A DNA stretch of 64,000 bases from Pleurodeles waltl. Taxonomy: Eukaryota; Chordata; Amphibia; Caudata; Salamandridae. A model generated the notes under the pieces. It searched no databases, was not told the origin of the DNA, and worked only from the letters and a program-made list of their open reading frames with translations. The DNA is taken from assembly GCF_031143425.1 (NCBI RefSeq), contig NC_090439.1, forward strand, positions 355,750,027 through 355,814,026. The letters are read 5' to 3'. Shown in pieces: positions 1-11,341 of the stretch; positions within the stretch are counted from its first letter, which is position 1, and each line of letters starts with the position of its first letter. The translations under genes and the position numbers were made by a program.

Positions 1-983
1 CCTTCTCCGCATCCAAAAGTGCTACTGCTGCGGGAATTCTGGGGGAGACTCTGTTAAGTTAAGTGTAGCAAGCAGTGTATAGAGGTTAATGTCTGTTGAC
101 TGTTGTGGGATAAATCCCGATTGTGCTGATGGTATGACACTATCCAGCAATACGGACAGTCGTGTTGCTAGTAACTTAGCCAGGTTTTTGGCAGCAGCGT
201 GATAACCGCTTCTCTAAGTGTTGGCGCAGGATGCCGGTTTTCAGTGCCTCGGTGCACACCTCTAATAGATGTGGTGCTGGGTCGTTCCGATATGCCTTGT
301 AAAAGGCACTGGTAAATCCATCAAGCCCTGGAGCCTTTGACCCATTCAGAGCTTCCATTACCTGGATTATCTCCTCGCATGTGAACGGTTCAGCCAGAAA
401 CTATTGCTGTGCATTTGTCAGCCATACCATTGCTATTTTGTTAAGATATTGTGCCAGCCCTGGATTATCACTGCTCTGAAGTGGAGGAATATAGTTGTGT
501 GTAATAGGTGAGAAACTCTGATTGTATCCTTGCTGTGTCAGTTATGTGGGTGCTGTCCTCCTTGTATAACTCGTGTATATGTGAGAATGCCCTAGAGGGT
601 CTCAGCAAGTTTTCCAGGGTTTGGACTGGTCGTTCCCCCTCCCCGTATCGCCAGGCATTCGCGTATTTGCCCAAGTAATGGGTTTCACCCTCAGCGAGGT
701 CTCAGAACTCCTCCATAAGGGAGGCCTGCCGGCTCCCACTATGGTGCATACTGTGTATCATGTCAGTGTGATCCAGCTCCACCAGTGCCTCCTCCACCCT
801 GGATAGACTGTTACGAATGTCTCGTAGGATTCCCACTTGTTTTCCTACGCAGACCCCTCTTACGTAAGCCTTAAAAACTTCCCATAATGTAACATGACAG
901 GATACTGTACCTTCGTTGAGAGTGAAGTACTCTGTAATTAGGTCTGTGGCCTGTGGTCTGTGCTCAGGTCCAGAGGAGTCCAC
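1..983 (-). pseudogene. L1-like ORF2 fragment: post-endonuclease linker and start of reverse transcriptase
   Basis: ORF2p normally carries an apurinic-like endonuclease and a reverse transcriptase and copies element RNA at nicked DNA. Here three frames carry the remains. 983-702 matches the linker (LITEYFTLNEGTVSCHVTLW, then an FKAYVRG block). 674-468 continues it (ending in QLYSS-like residues). 358-176 has the start of the RT fingers (SKAPGLDGFTSAFYKAY). Below 176 the reading continues with AKLLATRL and SAQSGFIP blocks, a frame change near position 30, and then LLDAEK, the start of RT motif A, at the window edge. At least three frame changes and the missing endonuclease make it non-functional. 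Confidence 0.82.
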
Positions 984-1014
984 TGCTTCATTTCACCTAG
1001 AACGTCCAACTTGG

Positions 1015-1905
1015 TCACTCACCAGCAAACATGTCCATACTGGTTGAGTTCTGAGTATCGGGTGGGGAGCCCGATGCCCCCACGGGCCCTTCGACATTGC
1101 GTTTGGAAAGTGTTTTACAAAGGTCCAGTACATCGGATATGCGTGTTTTGCCATTTATGTCAACCTCTAACAGTGAGGGATGTAACATCCCATATCGGAC
1201 ACCAAGCTTGCGCCGTTGTATTTTCGCCGCCGTGTATTTGCGCTGTGCCTCCTGCACTGCAGTTGTGAAGTGGGGGAATATTGACACAGACATGCCCTGG
1301 TATTGGAGGGGACCTTTTTCCCTTGCCAGGCGCAGGGCAGTATCACTGTCCCTGAAATTAAGCAGGCGGGCCAAGATGGGTCTCGGGGGCGGCACCGCGC
1401 ACGGTCCCAGGGTTCTAAGGGCTCATTCTACCACAAATCTAGCGGTGAAGTTGTCTTGGCCTAGCAGTGCCGCTAACAGGGTTTCTACAAAAACGTCTAA
1501 GCGACCAGTGTTGGTGGACTCTGCAATTCCTCGAGTGAGGGTGTCGTTACGCAGCCCACTGGCTTCCAGATCCTCGTTCTTAATTGCCACCATGCAGAGC
1601 CTATTCTCCATCTGTTCAAGACGTTTCTCCATTTCGTTTGCCCCATCGTCTAGGTTGGAGATACAGTGTTTGGCTCCCTGGATTCTGGTGTCCTGTTTAT
1701 GCATTCTGTCTTTCATCTTAACGAGGCGGGACTCTATTGTGTCAAATCTGGCATCTAGCGCCCGAAATCTGGATCTCAACTCTGCCATGATTGTACCCAA
1801 GACAGTGGGCTGGGCTGTTTCCGGTCCCCCGGCCGGGTCTCCCCCCCCCCCCCCCCCCCCCACCCTTGCCATGCTTCTGTCTGCCAACGTGGCGCGGCCA
1901 CACAA
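1015..1905 (-). pseudogene. L1-like ORF1 with a single in-frame stop
   Basis: ORF1p is the RNA-binding chaperone of L1. The frame from 1905 to 1015 is about 296 codons, close to the usual 300-340. The N-terminal part has a polyglycine run encoded by a C/G homopolymer (about 1841-1861), followed by a long heptad-like coiled coil (residues about 40-110: RFRALDARFDTIESRL, then EMEKRLEQMENRL). The C-terminal half has the RRM/CTD hallmark block (RPILARLLNFRDSDTALRLA) and an IFPHFT...A..KY segment. One TGA at 1425-1423 interrupts an otherwise continuous frame between the two domains; CGA to TGA is the simplest explanation. No other stop is seen, so ORF1 is much better preserved than ORF2 next to it. 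Confidence 0.82.
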
Positions 1906-2545
1906 ATGTGAGTTTCTTCTACTTAGACTCTCCCTTGACCATGATTGATGTGCTGAAAATTGTCGCTAGTTGTAGTCCCCTTCACATCACAGCTCCCGGA
2001 CCCCCGGCACTACAGCTGCCCGTGTATTCCTCACTTGATTTCGTCGGGTAGGGGAGTCGCCGCCGGCCATGTACCAAAGAGGGGAGTCCTTTTCAAACCA
2101 GATAGACCACACTCTAGCTCTGTCGTAGGATCTGTTCTATCATCAGGATCTCTCATCCCTGCATGTGGGTCCCTAACAATGGTGGGCTTCTGGGACGCGG
2201 ACCCGGGCTGCAGCATCACTGGTGTCGCAATGGCGGGCCCCCTGCCCTCTGGTTGTCATAGAGGACCGGGCTCACCCGCTGCCCCTGACGCCGTGGGGCC
2301 TCTGGCGCTCCTGGCGGGTCGTAGAGGCCTCCGGGCAGTCCCCCTGCCGCTCACCTCATGTCAGACCCGTTCTTTCGCCACACGTTTGGGGGGTCTCTCG
2401 GCACCTTGGGCAGGTCCGGTATCAGTGTAGGTCCGCTCTGCTGGCCTCAATTTCATGGCAGGAAGAGATCGCCCTTCGGAGCTTCAGCGCCTTGCGGCCA
2501 TGTTGGTTACCGGCATGTCTCCGCCCAGTCTGGCTAGATAGTTAA

Positions 2546-5500
2546 AGCAGAAATGGGCAGTGTAGAAGAGAAGCTGCGAAAGCAAATCATAATTATATTT
2601 AATATCCTCTTAAATGTGCAGCATTAATAAGGCCTTAGTGATCTTCAAGAAGGTTTAAAGATGAAATTGTAATTGATTATTAAACTGTGACTGCGCATGC
2701 TAAGGCACACATTTCTATTTTCATGTTAAAAATATAAGTATTGAGGCACATATACAAGTTAATTCAGTTGTAGTACACAGGAGTCTATTTTGAGCTCCCT
2801 TTAGTTTACAACTAAATACAGACATGATTTATGTTTACTGGCAGTAGCATTTGTTGCAGACTAGAAACTCATTGCAGTTCTATTCTAGGTACAGTAAAAT
2901 TCCAACTGACGCTTAAAATGAAATTCCTTTGCCCAGTGTGTGATCAGAGGAGGATTTCTGAGGCTGACTACTATGTAGAATGTGTTTAATGCCTTTATGC
3001 CAAATCAATTTTCCAAACTACACTTTTCTCAAAAAATGTTCTTGAGGGCCAGAAAGGAAAAGTTGAGTACTTTGAATTTGACCCAGAGACATACTAACTC
3101 AGAAATTTGTCTAAGGTGTATCCTAAGCAGCCTAAATACTCCAAATCTCACCCCTTCACTGAAGCAATACTTTTTAATATTGGCTTGATCACTTCTTACA
3201 TTGAGTGACTTCACCTGCTGATGCAATACTAATTTTACACTGCCCATAGTCACCAGTCTTCTCAAGATGACTCTCGTGAAGTCTACTCCAGTGGCACAGC
3301 CATTAACATTAGTACATTGACACTACAGTCTTCATTGTCCAGATTGTGGGTTATAACATTGGCACTGCCACTAGGGATGTCTATTTCAAACCACTTTGAT
3401 GCCGGGCATGCCTGTGTCACCCTCCCTGTTGAGAAGAGCAAAATGCTTAAAATGTGGTCAATGAAGGGAAACCTTTTAGAAAAGAGTAGAAGGCTGAAAG
3501 GCTTAATAAAGGAATATGTCTTGACGTGAGAGTGATAGAGCAATAGAAAGGATATGGCAGTGGTAAGCAGTTCCCAAACCTCGGAGTGATTTCAGTCTTT
3601 CACAAGAGTACACTCACAGTATGAGTTGCAGAACAGACTGTTCTAACCACTCTTAGTCCCAGTGTTGGCTCCAGCATGCCTAGATGCTCCTTTTGGGAGT
3701 TATAAATATCCTTTCATAGAATGCAGACTGTGACTAAGATAGTGAAACACGCACTCAACCCACTGGAGTACAGTGAGGATTTCATTAACACATTGTGTCG
3801 GAGGCCAATCTTATTCTTGTGCGGATTGCCCCTTTCATAGGAGTTCTAGAGATCCTTGGTAGATCATTGTACAGGGCATGCCAATGTTCCAGTGTAGACA
3901 AGATTTGTAACACTTTTTGAAGTCACTAATTGGGATACTTAAGATGTTTTACCGCGTTAGTCATGTGTTGTTTAAAGCAGTCTCTCATGCACTATAAAAC
4001 GGAGGACTTTAGACTTGCCAATGATGGAGGGGATAATCTTTAGTATTGCAAGAGGTGATTAAAGATAAAAGAAGAATACAGAAACGAATATTGAGATGAG
4101 CATGGTTTCAGAATGAATTTAAGTAAATTATCTAAATTCAACAAAGCGTGCATCCAGTAATGTTTGTCATTTCTAATCAACAAAGTGTATTTTGAAACGA
4201 ATGGAAAACACAGCTAAAGTACTTACTTAATTATGCTTACAGATTACATTGTAAACGGCTTCTTGAAATTTGTAGTTATAAGTGTCAAGAACAATAAACA
4301 ACATGCACCTCTTGCTGGAAAAATTGGACTATTATGGAAGACGGATGCATTTGATGGCCTTGTGCAGGTAGAGTTACATTGTACTCCAGTGGCAAATGCT
4401 TGTATTAATTAAGTAAAATATAGTACACTTGAACATTAGTGATAAACATTGTCTCAATAACACATTTCTAGGATGTATTTCGAAATGTTATAAGTATACT
4501 CAGGGAGAATGGGTTTCCACCAAAAACGGCAATTTGCTATTTGCTTTGTGCCTTTGGAGTTTCCTTGAGTGACTTGCCAAATTTCCTTTTATCTGTGCAA
4601 TATTGAGAAAATGGGATTAAAAATATCAATATCTTTACAATTGGAGAACCATCCTGATTTAAGAATTCGATTTCCAATCAAATTTTGAAAGAAAATAGCG
4701 TGAATCTGATTGAATGACGCATTTCTTTCCCTTGATTCAGTGATAATCCCTGGATCCTCAGAGTATGCAAGAAATTTGACCTGTCTCAAATGAAAATGTT
4801 GCAGGGACTATCAAATGAATGTGAGGCAGTTATGCCCTGAAAACAGTCAGGGCATACATAATGAGAGCATGCGGGAGATGTCACTTAACACAGTGAGGAT
4901 GAAGGTTCCATCACAGAAACTCTGATACAGCCTCACAAATGTAAATGAAATGGCTTCTTTTGTCACACGATTTGTGGATCCCCCTTTTTAATTTCTGAGT
5001 TTGGATCCTCAAACCAAATTGAAATTCCGTATACAAGGACACATCCGATATGCAGTCGAATGAGCACGTTTTTTTTTCCCTTCTTGGTCCTTTGGGCATT
5101 CCTAGATCTGTGAACGATCAAAGGAATCTGACAAGTTGCAACTAAGCGTTTTAGTCCCAGGAAGCTTATTGTGAGACGCTGAAAAAATGCACCCTTGAAA
5201 AAAGGCAGGGCATGCATGAGGGTTGAAGAGTAACTCCTAACTATACTGAGCAAACTGGGAAAGCCCTAGACTGGAAAAGACAGCCCCAAAAGTTTTAATG
5301 AAACTGCGATCTTTTCTGAGATATTAGCTTATGCCCCATTTTTGATTTGCAGATTCAGATCATCAATCATTTTGAGCATACCTATCCACATATTTAAAGA
5401 TAAACAACCTAAATAAAGTGCGTACTCGCTGTACACTGGAATGGAAGAAGGCTGTGTGTCTTGCCACCACTACACGACTAAAGACAATGCATATTGTGCT

Positions 5501-6063
5501 CTGGTCTCAACGTGGGAAAGGGTGGCAGATCCTTTAACCACCCTCCCTGTACCCTCCCTGTAGTGTATTGTAACTTTACTAAAGCTGAGTTCTGGGCCTG
5601 GCTGAATGTCATGGTCGGGATGAGGTAATGTCGTCATGGAAACCTGGTCCAGGATCATTAAAATACTATAGCGCTTAACATCAGAGCTGAAGTTTGCACA
5701 ATAAATAGTTCAGTTGCGGTTTTTCTAATTTCACAAAATGTGCAGTGAAAGAAACATGTACCAGGGTTTAATTTGACTTTTTACGGAGTCTGCAAAACCT
5801 CAGCAATTCAGGAATCGCTTCTCAGCATCCACCGGTCTACAGAATGCTAACTTGGCCGAACTTGAATTTTCTGAATTTCTCTCTAACGTGAACACTGAAA
5901 TAAGTTAAGGTGTTGCAATTACAATAATAAGAATACTAATATGAATAAACATTTTTTTTAAAAATAGCAGCTATGGTGTTAGATATTGTGTTTCTGGTTA
6001 ACAGAGGTGTGCACCTTGATCAAGAAGGAACCACAATCCTAGTCGGGGTAAGTCACAAACACA
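2546..6063. other. Unassigned AT-rich DNA, no gene recognised
   Basis: Only short ORFs (under 100 codons) without recognisable domains occur here. I see no TE protein, exon-like conserved protein or RNA gene. Two diverged copies of one repeat unit lie at about 4825-5410 and are listed separately. Confidence 0.5.
4825..5410. repeat. Two diverged copies of a roughly 370-bp unit
   Basis: Blocks at about 4830-5045 and 5195-5410 share an order of motifs by eye: CAGGGCAT followed by a CATGAGG/CATGCGGG-like stretch, then AAATGAAA(T/C)(T/G)GC, a TTGTGGATCC or TTTGCAGATTC-like stretch, and GGATCCTCAAACC or AGATCATCAATC. The first copy carries a perfect hairpin at 4831-4856 with 10-bp arms (TATGCCCTGA / TCAGGGCATA) and a 6-nt loop. 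Divergence is high, so this is tentative. Confidence 0.35.
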
Positions 6064-6071
6064 CCCTATAT

Positions 6072-7995
6072 CAGTGGTCTTCAAACTGGTCGATGCAGTA
6101 CTCCCCTGTCAAACATTTTTAGGCATAAGGACCCCCTCCTGACAAAAATTTCTAAACCCGGTGGTATTTATTAATGACAACCATAAATGCCCCCAATTCC
6201 CACAGCAAATCATTTTTACAGTGGGGAAATAATACTAAAAAGTGTTTAGCAAACCAAATGGTAGTGGATGACTGTGGTTCGGCGTCACAGGCTTATCACA
6301 CAGCTCAAATGAAAATAATTACACCACAATGCACAATGGTACTTTTTTAATTAAAAAAAACATCATTTGGCAAAACTTATTTAGATGACAACACCTTTCT
6401 GAACTAATGTGATGGGTGTGCCTGTTTTTCTCGAGAGAGATGGTCAGTCTGTGGTTGCACCTCATTAATACCAGTTTAACACCCAAATATAGCAATAAGC
6501 AACAAAAAAAGTGATCAGTCCTGCCTTGCAAAGGGCCTTCTACTGCGCGGCAACATGTGTTGCTGCTTTATAGTAACAGTTTGAGCTACACACAAATTAT
6601 TTTTTTGTTAAAATCATCAGATCATGTAGCAGATGATGGATTATGTAGCAAATCAGCAAATCTGTAATTATGTGAAAATCGTCACAAAATCACATAATTC
6701 CAGTGGCCCTGGTCATAATGGCTGGAAAGCACAGACTGCACCTTTAGGGCATGGCATTCGAGGAGAATTTTACTATATTTAATGGGGTGCTGACGGCTTG
6801 GCTTTTACAACTGCTTGACACTGGAGGTTGCTGAACATCATTCATCAAAATTAAAACATACTATTTACAGTCATTATTGATGAACTATAAGGTCAGTGTA
6901 GGATGCTTTCTTTAATTGTTGAGGAGAACGTGGTCCCTTAATCTTCTTACAAACTTTTTCTGAAAAGACTTTTATTTGTAACTTTTCTTTTTAGCAAAAA
7001 CGGACTCCTGGTTAGATTAGTTTGCTGCTGTTGACTTCAGTTTTTAGGTCTTTCACCTCCAGTTAGCTATATGCAAAATAATGGGTAGCTTAAATGAAAA
7101 ATAAATAAAATAATGTTGTTACTGTGTGGGAAATGCACTATAGTACACTTAGGGCCAGATGTAGCAAAGGGTTTTACCCATTCTGTGTCTATGGGAAAAT
7201 GTGTTGGTATATATGGCCCTAAGGAACCTGTATTAGTTATTGCACTGCAGAGGTAACCAGATAGCCTCTAAATCAAATCTTGGTTGGTGCATTGGAGAAT
7301 AGTGACTTGACTATTTTTAGTGCTATGAGGCACAGCCTGTGACAGAAAGCACTGTGAATATGTAAGTCATTATTTTATATTTGCATTACACACAGTATAA
7401 AGGAGACTACTACAAAATGTGCAAAACGGTTTACCATAAAATGGTGCTTTCAAAATATAGAGTTTAGTAATACCCAGACCATAGTAATACAATTTTTTTT
7501 AAATAACTGTACCCTCAACACCTTCTCAGGGGTAGTAAACACTATGTAAATACAATTAAAAGCACGCACTTAACGGTTCAGTTGCTAACTCTTTTTACTA
7601 CTACTCAATAAGAATAAATCTTTCATCATGAAGCTTCCAGTTACGTGATCAATTACAGCCAGTGCGGCTCCAAAGCATCCTTTCCATTTGTAGATTACCC
7701 TTTATGTTTGCAGATTAATTCATAGCTAATAATTGCATTTCTTTCAGATGAGTTAGGCACTCTGCAAAAACGCTTGTCTAGATATCTGCTCCTCCCTCGG
7801 TTTCACTTATCTGGAGACTCACTGAATGACATTTCAGCTGAAGCCACTCTTTTTCCAAAACAAAGACATTTTGGATTTGAAGCAGAAGTTAGGCTGCGGA
7901 ATGCACATGCCCCTTCTGATGACTCCACGGTCCCCCTGAGGGTCATGACTCCACGGTCCCCCAGGGGGTCGCGAGCCACAGATTGAAGACCTCTG
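6072..7995. mobile_element. Non-autonomous hAT-like DNA transposon, 1924 bp
   Basis: The left end reads CAGTGGTCTTCAAACTGGTC and the reverse complement of the right end reads CAGAGGTCTTCAATCTGTGG, a terminal inverted repeat with the CAGNGG tip typical of many vertebrate hAT elements. It is flanked by CCCTATAT (6064-6071) and CCCTACAT (7996-8003), an 8-bp target duplication with one mismatch, the length expected for hAT. No transposase ORF is present. The last 60 bp hold a short tandem duplication (GACTCCACGGTCCCCC, twice, 7920-7965). A small palindromic element sits inside at 7149-7222. Confidence 0.85.
7149..7222. mobile_element. Short palindromic MITE-like element (TTAGGGCC...GGCCCTAA)
   Basis: A 74-bp unit begins TTAGGGCCAGATGTA and ends TATATGGCCCTAA. 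Its ends are inverted copies of each other, and the TTA/TAA edges recall PIF/Harbinger targets. It lies within the larger hAT-like element and is therefore probably younger. I recall this core as common in newt DNA but cannot search to confirm. Confidence 0.5.
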
Positions 7996-8068
7996 CCCTA
8001 CATTAACCTGTGCTCAGCCTCTGTTAGCTTGACACAGAGCAGTCCGGCTTAACTTAAGAGCCAATGTG

Positions 8069-8896
8069 TAAAGTATTTGTGCAAAGAAAAAGAAAAACGT
8101 ATGCACAGTTCCATAGAAATATTGATCTACATATGATCAATCTCCCATAGTCCAGGAGAGATCAGTAATGGTACCTATGAATATCCCAAATCTGGAACAA
8201 GAGCCCTCACTCACAAATTGGTGACATGCTTCATCATCAGGCTTTGCTCCTTGTCAGACCGGTACTGCAACGTCTGACGATCCCTTCATGGGGGCTCATT
8301 GCAGGAGATCTTTTGAAGAGAATTACAGGTGGTAAATGCAGAAATGTGGGATTAGTAAAGTGAGCTGTTAAAATAGGCTAGTAGGACCATTTAGTGAAAT
8401 ATTTATAAAAAATGTGGACGTCTGTGAAGATTAAAAAATAAATAAGATCAGGGGAAGTAAGTGAAACTTCCAGGTTTGCGGCGCAGGGGTAGGTTCTATT
8501 GGACACCGCGATCCTCGCACAATTGTGCTGACTACTATATTGCCTGGATCACGTATGCTCTCCACTATCCCCTAAGGAGCCCATCCTTTAATTTTAGGTG
8601 GGTATCTGTATCGCATATTCAACACACTCTACTAGAACAGTGAGAATTAGGTATGACTATTTTGAGGTCATGACGAACCGCACCTAGATCTCTATAGACT
8701 GATTAAAGTGAGAAACAAGTTGACCTTTTCATATATTTCATATATAGATCAATATTTCTATGGAACTGTGCATACTTTTTTGTTTTTTTGTGTTTTTTTT
8801 AAATGTATATGGGAGTATCATGCACAGGACCATGTTCTTTATGAAACCTCCCACTTAAAATCCCTCCTTTTTGTTCCTGGTAAAGTATTTGTGCAA
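8069..8896. mobile_element. Unclassified insertion with 16-bp flanking repeats and an internal inverted repeat
   Basis: TAAAGTATTTGTGCAA occurs exactly at 8069-8084 and again at 8881-8896, which looks like a target-site duplication around a 796-bp insert. Inside, 8100-8136 and 8738-8774 are inverted copies matching at 36 of 37 positions. Duplications of this length suggest target-primed insertion (LINE, SINE or Penelope-like). The T-rich stretch at 8775-8804 lies just outside the right arm. No coding sequence is recognised. A foldback element or a Penelope-like remnant are the alternatives. Confidence 0.6.
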
Positions 8897-9049
8897 CACT
8901 TAAAACAGTGAAAACATCACACAAAAAGAGTTGGAAAATGGAACTTAATTTCGGAGTTAATACAAGACCAAAATGTTGAAAATCTAATAAGTAGGACTTG
9001 AGTTATGAATTTTTAAAGAATAAACTGAGTTAGTGCTTAGAAGCATAAA

Positions 9050-10141
9050 GCGCCAGCTGGGCATATCTGGTTACAATGGACTGGTCAAAGTCAAAAGTTC
9101 AGGCTGACCACGAAGGAGTGAGAGCTGGCTACATGGTCCTCACTCGGTCCGCTGAACCAAAATACCTTAAACTCCTAGTGTGGGAGCGTTGCATGGGTTC
9201 TGAGCCGTGCCATTGAGCAGATGTTTTGATTTTCCCTACGCAGTTGAGGAGAAGTGGTGTAGTTCCCCAGGCATCTGTGACAGTGCGTCGGAGTCCAGGT
9301 GCAATGGAGTTCATGTGCAGGTGCTGGCCGTGTCGACAGTAAGGCGGTGATTCCCATGAGTGCAGTAACTATGATAAAGAGTTTGGTGTCTCCGTCGAGG
9401 TGTTCGTCAACTGGAATGGAGGGACCTTACCCATAAGAAAGCACTGCATGGCTGGTTCCAAAAGTGATGCACTGGTTTTATCCACGCAGTGGAAGAGGTG
9501 GGCCGGTTTTGTCCATGCAAAGGCAGAGATGCGATGGTTCTGCTGTAGCAGTACATTGACGTCTACTTCCAAGGGCCCAGTACTGGGGTGGCACCACTTG
9601 GCAGGTCAGGCTTACAGCTGACAGAGGCCAATTGCAGTGTTGAGTTGGTTGGAAGTCTTGTTGTTGTCTTGAAGTTATGTCCCTGAGACTTCAGAACAGT
9701 CAGCTGGCCCTTGCAGTCACTCTGGGTTGGAGAGATACAGGCCTAATCCTTCTCACTCGGGTACGGAGGGCAGCGAGTCATCACAGCCAGACAGCCGTTA
9801 TTCCAGAGCAGCAGCCCAGCAGAGTTACAGTCCTTGTATCAGCACATCAGTCCTTCTTCCTTGAAGGGTATCCACAAGTCCAGAAGTGTTCTGAAGTGGT
9901 AGAGTCTGGTGTCTAGTTCTTATACCTAGTGGGGACTTTGAAGTGGGGAGACATCAAAGAAGTCTTTGAAGTGTACAAATGTCCTCCCTTCCTGCCCTGT
10001 CTCTGGGCTCACTACAGGGAATTATACAGCCCTGTGTGTGGTGACAGGACGCAGCCTATTAAGGTGTAAGGGTGAGGCTGTGGCCATCTCCCCCATCCCA
10101 TCTGGTTAGGATTGCCCATCAAGTCACACCTAAGGTCCCCT
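9050..10141 (-). mobile_element. Left part of a split family A LTR (minus orientation)
   Basis: The reverse complement of about 9960-10141 aligns block by block with 56200-56460 of the family A solo LTR: an AGGTGTG(A/T)-like stretch, a ccTTAATAGG/ccTGAATAGGG stretch, GTCCTGTCACCACACA versus GCCTGTCCTCACACAT, and CAAAGACTTCTTTGA versus CAAAGACATCTCTTTGA. The rest of the same LTR resumes at about 19871, beyond the DIRS element. The LTR 3' terminus is not recognisable at the left, so the start is approximate and the copy may be truncated. Confidence 0.6.
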
Positions 10142-10225
10142 TCTCTCTCCGGGCATCTCCATTGGTAATCATAAGTACTGAATAGTCCTGCCCACATGCA
10201 GGGATCCTAAGGCATTCCTTTGAAA
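10142..10225. repeat. DIRS 1 terminal inverted repeat, left copy
   Basis: The reverse complement of this block matches 19740-19840. Shared runs include GACATATTTCAAAG, GCATGTGGGC, GGACTATTCAGTACTTATGA and TGGAGAT...GAGAGAGAA. Inverted ends define DIRS elements; LTR elements have direct ones. Confidence 0.75.
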
Positions 10226-10677
10226 TATGTCTTCTAAAGTGTAGCTGTTCGCCGTTCTTTAGTAAGGCCTAGAGAAACACCTAAGATATGAATTTTGTGC
10301 AGCCTGTAAGTAAGGCTGTATTGGCCAACTGCTTCAAAATGTATTTGAATAAGGTAATGTATACATACAGAACATGCAAATTAACTGGAATTGTGATATT
10401 TGATTTGATGGTTTAAATCTCCTTCGTAATTCCTTTTTTTAAAAGAGAAAGAAGAAGGGAGAAAGGACAGTGCAGCCCTTCAGGATGCACCTATGCAGAT
10501 GTGAAAAGAGTGTCTGTGTCCTTAAGCATCCAGAGCCTACCAATAACCGATCATGCCAAGCAGGTGGCAGTTGCCTCAGTTCTTTTTATTGAGACAGTGG
10601 CAGCAGTAGGAAGCAATTTTGTCCAGTAATTCTCTGCTTCTTCCACCAGGAAGAAGGGTGGGTTGCTTATGACTTTG

Positions 10678-10757
10678 GAGATTCCCCTGAGAGAGAACTA
10701 GGATTACAGACAAGAAGCCATTCATTCTCTCTCAGGGGATCTCCATTGATTGTCCTA
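10678..10757 (-). repeat. DIRS 1 internal complementary region
   Basis: Two oppositely oriented copies of the element tip lie back to back: CCCCTGAGAGAGAACTAGGA at 10685-10704 and TCTCTCTCAGGGGATCTCC at about 10728-10746. This back-to-back arrangement, just downstream of the recombinase, is how the internal complementary region of DIRS-1 is organised; it is thought to template closure of the circular cDNA. Confidence 0.7.
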
Positions 10758-10831
10758 CACACTGAATAGAGGACCAAGCCCATCCCCAAAAACTGCAGTA
10801 GAAGAGGAACAGAGATGAACAACGGACCTGG

Positions 10832-11341
10832 TTAAGCAAATACATTTTTCAGGGAAGCCTGTCCTACTTGAGCATCTGTTCCTGTATCTGAATCCAAACA
10901 ATAGTGTTTGGTAAAAGTGTGAACAGATCTCCATGTTTTTGCTTTACAGATATCAGGAATTGGTATGTTCCTCATTAAAGTAGCTGTAGCTGCTTTTCTG
11001 CTAGTGGAATGAGCTTTAGGTCTACTGGACAGACCTTTATTGGCTTTCTGGTAGCATAAGAGAATGCAAGACACTGTCCATCTGGAAATAGAGTGTTTAG
11101 ATGTAGCTAAACCTGTACCGACTGGGCCATAGTTAACAAACAATTGGTTCGACTTGCAGATATCTTTTGTCTTGTCTAGATAAAATGTTAAGACTCGCTT
11201 GACATCTACTTTATGGATAGTCCTTTCAGCTAGTGTAGAAGGGTGCTGAAAGAAAGTACACAAAGAAATGGTCTGATTAATGAGGAAATCTGAAATGACT
11301 TTCGGTAAGAGTTTTGGATGAGTCCTCAACCACCTTACTAC
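10832..11341 (-). pseudogene. DIRS 1 tyrosine recombinase, C-terminal part
   Basis: DIRS recombinases integrate circular cDNA through a covalent phosphotyrosine intermediate. About 170 codons remain open. They contain the HPKLLPKVISDF strand region, a DVKRVLTFYLDKTKD segment, the SKHSISRWT helix, the H-x-x-R box region (AHSTSRKAAT, which has one extra residue compared with the usual AHSTR) and the nucleophile region FTKHYCLD with its Tyr. The N-terminal part, with the first catalytic Arg, lies at 12346-12640 on the far side of a LINE insertion. About 15 residues appear to be missing at the junction. Confidence 0.8.

Larger units (their letters stand above)
1..2545 (-). mobile_element. L1-like non-LTR retrotransposon, partial, runs off the left edge
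   Basis: Read on the minus strand this gives, in order, a GC-rich leader (about 2545-1906), ORF1 (1905-1015) and ORF2 pieces (983-1). The ORF1 coiled coil plus C-terminal domain and the ORF2 RT fit the L1/Tx1 clade. The endonuclease, which should fill about 700 bp at the start of ORF2, is missing: only about 30 bp separate the ORF1 stop from sequence resembling the linker after the endonuclease. The 3' half lies outside the window. No target duplication can be judged, and the right boundary is placed only where GC-rich sequence turns AT-rich. Confidence 0.85.

Noticed and set aside
1097..1948. 283-codon open frame on the plus strand
   Set aside because: Antisense shadow of L1 ORF1, whose minus-strand frame carries recognisable coiled coil and RNA-binding blocks.
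8220..8330. Possible hammerhead ribozyme of a Penelope-like element (CTGATGA on the minus strand)
   Set aside because: CTGATGA is present but I found no GAAAC core at suitable spacing.
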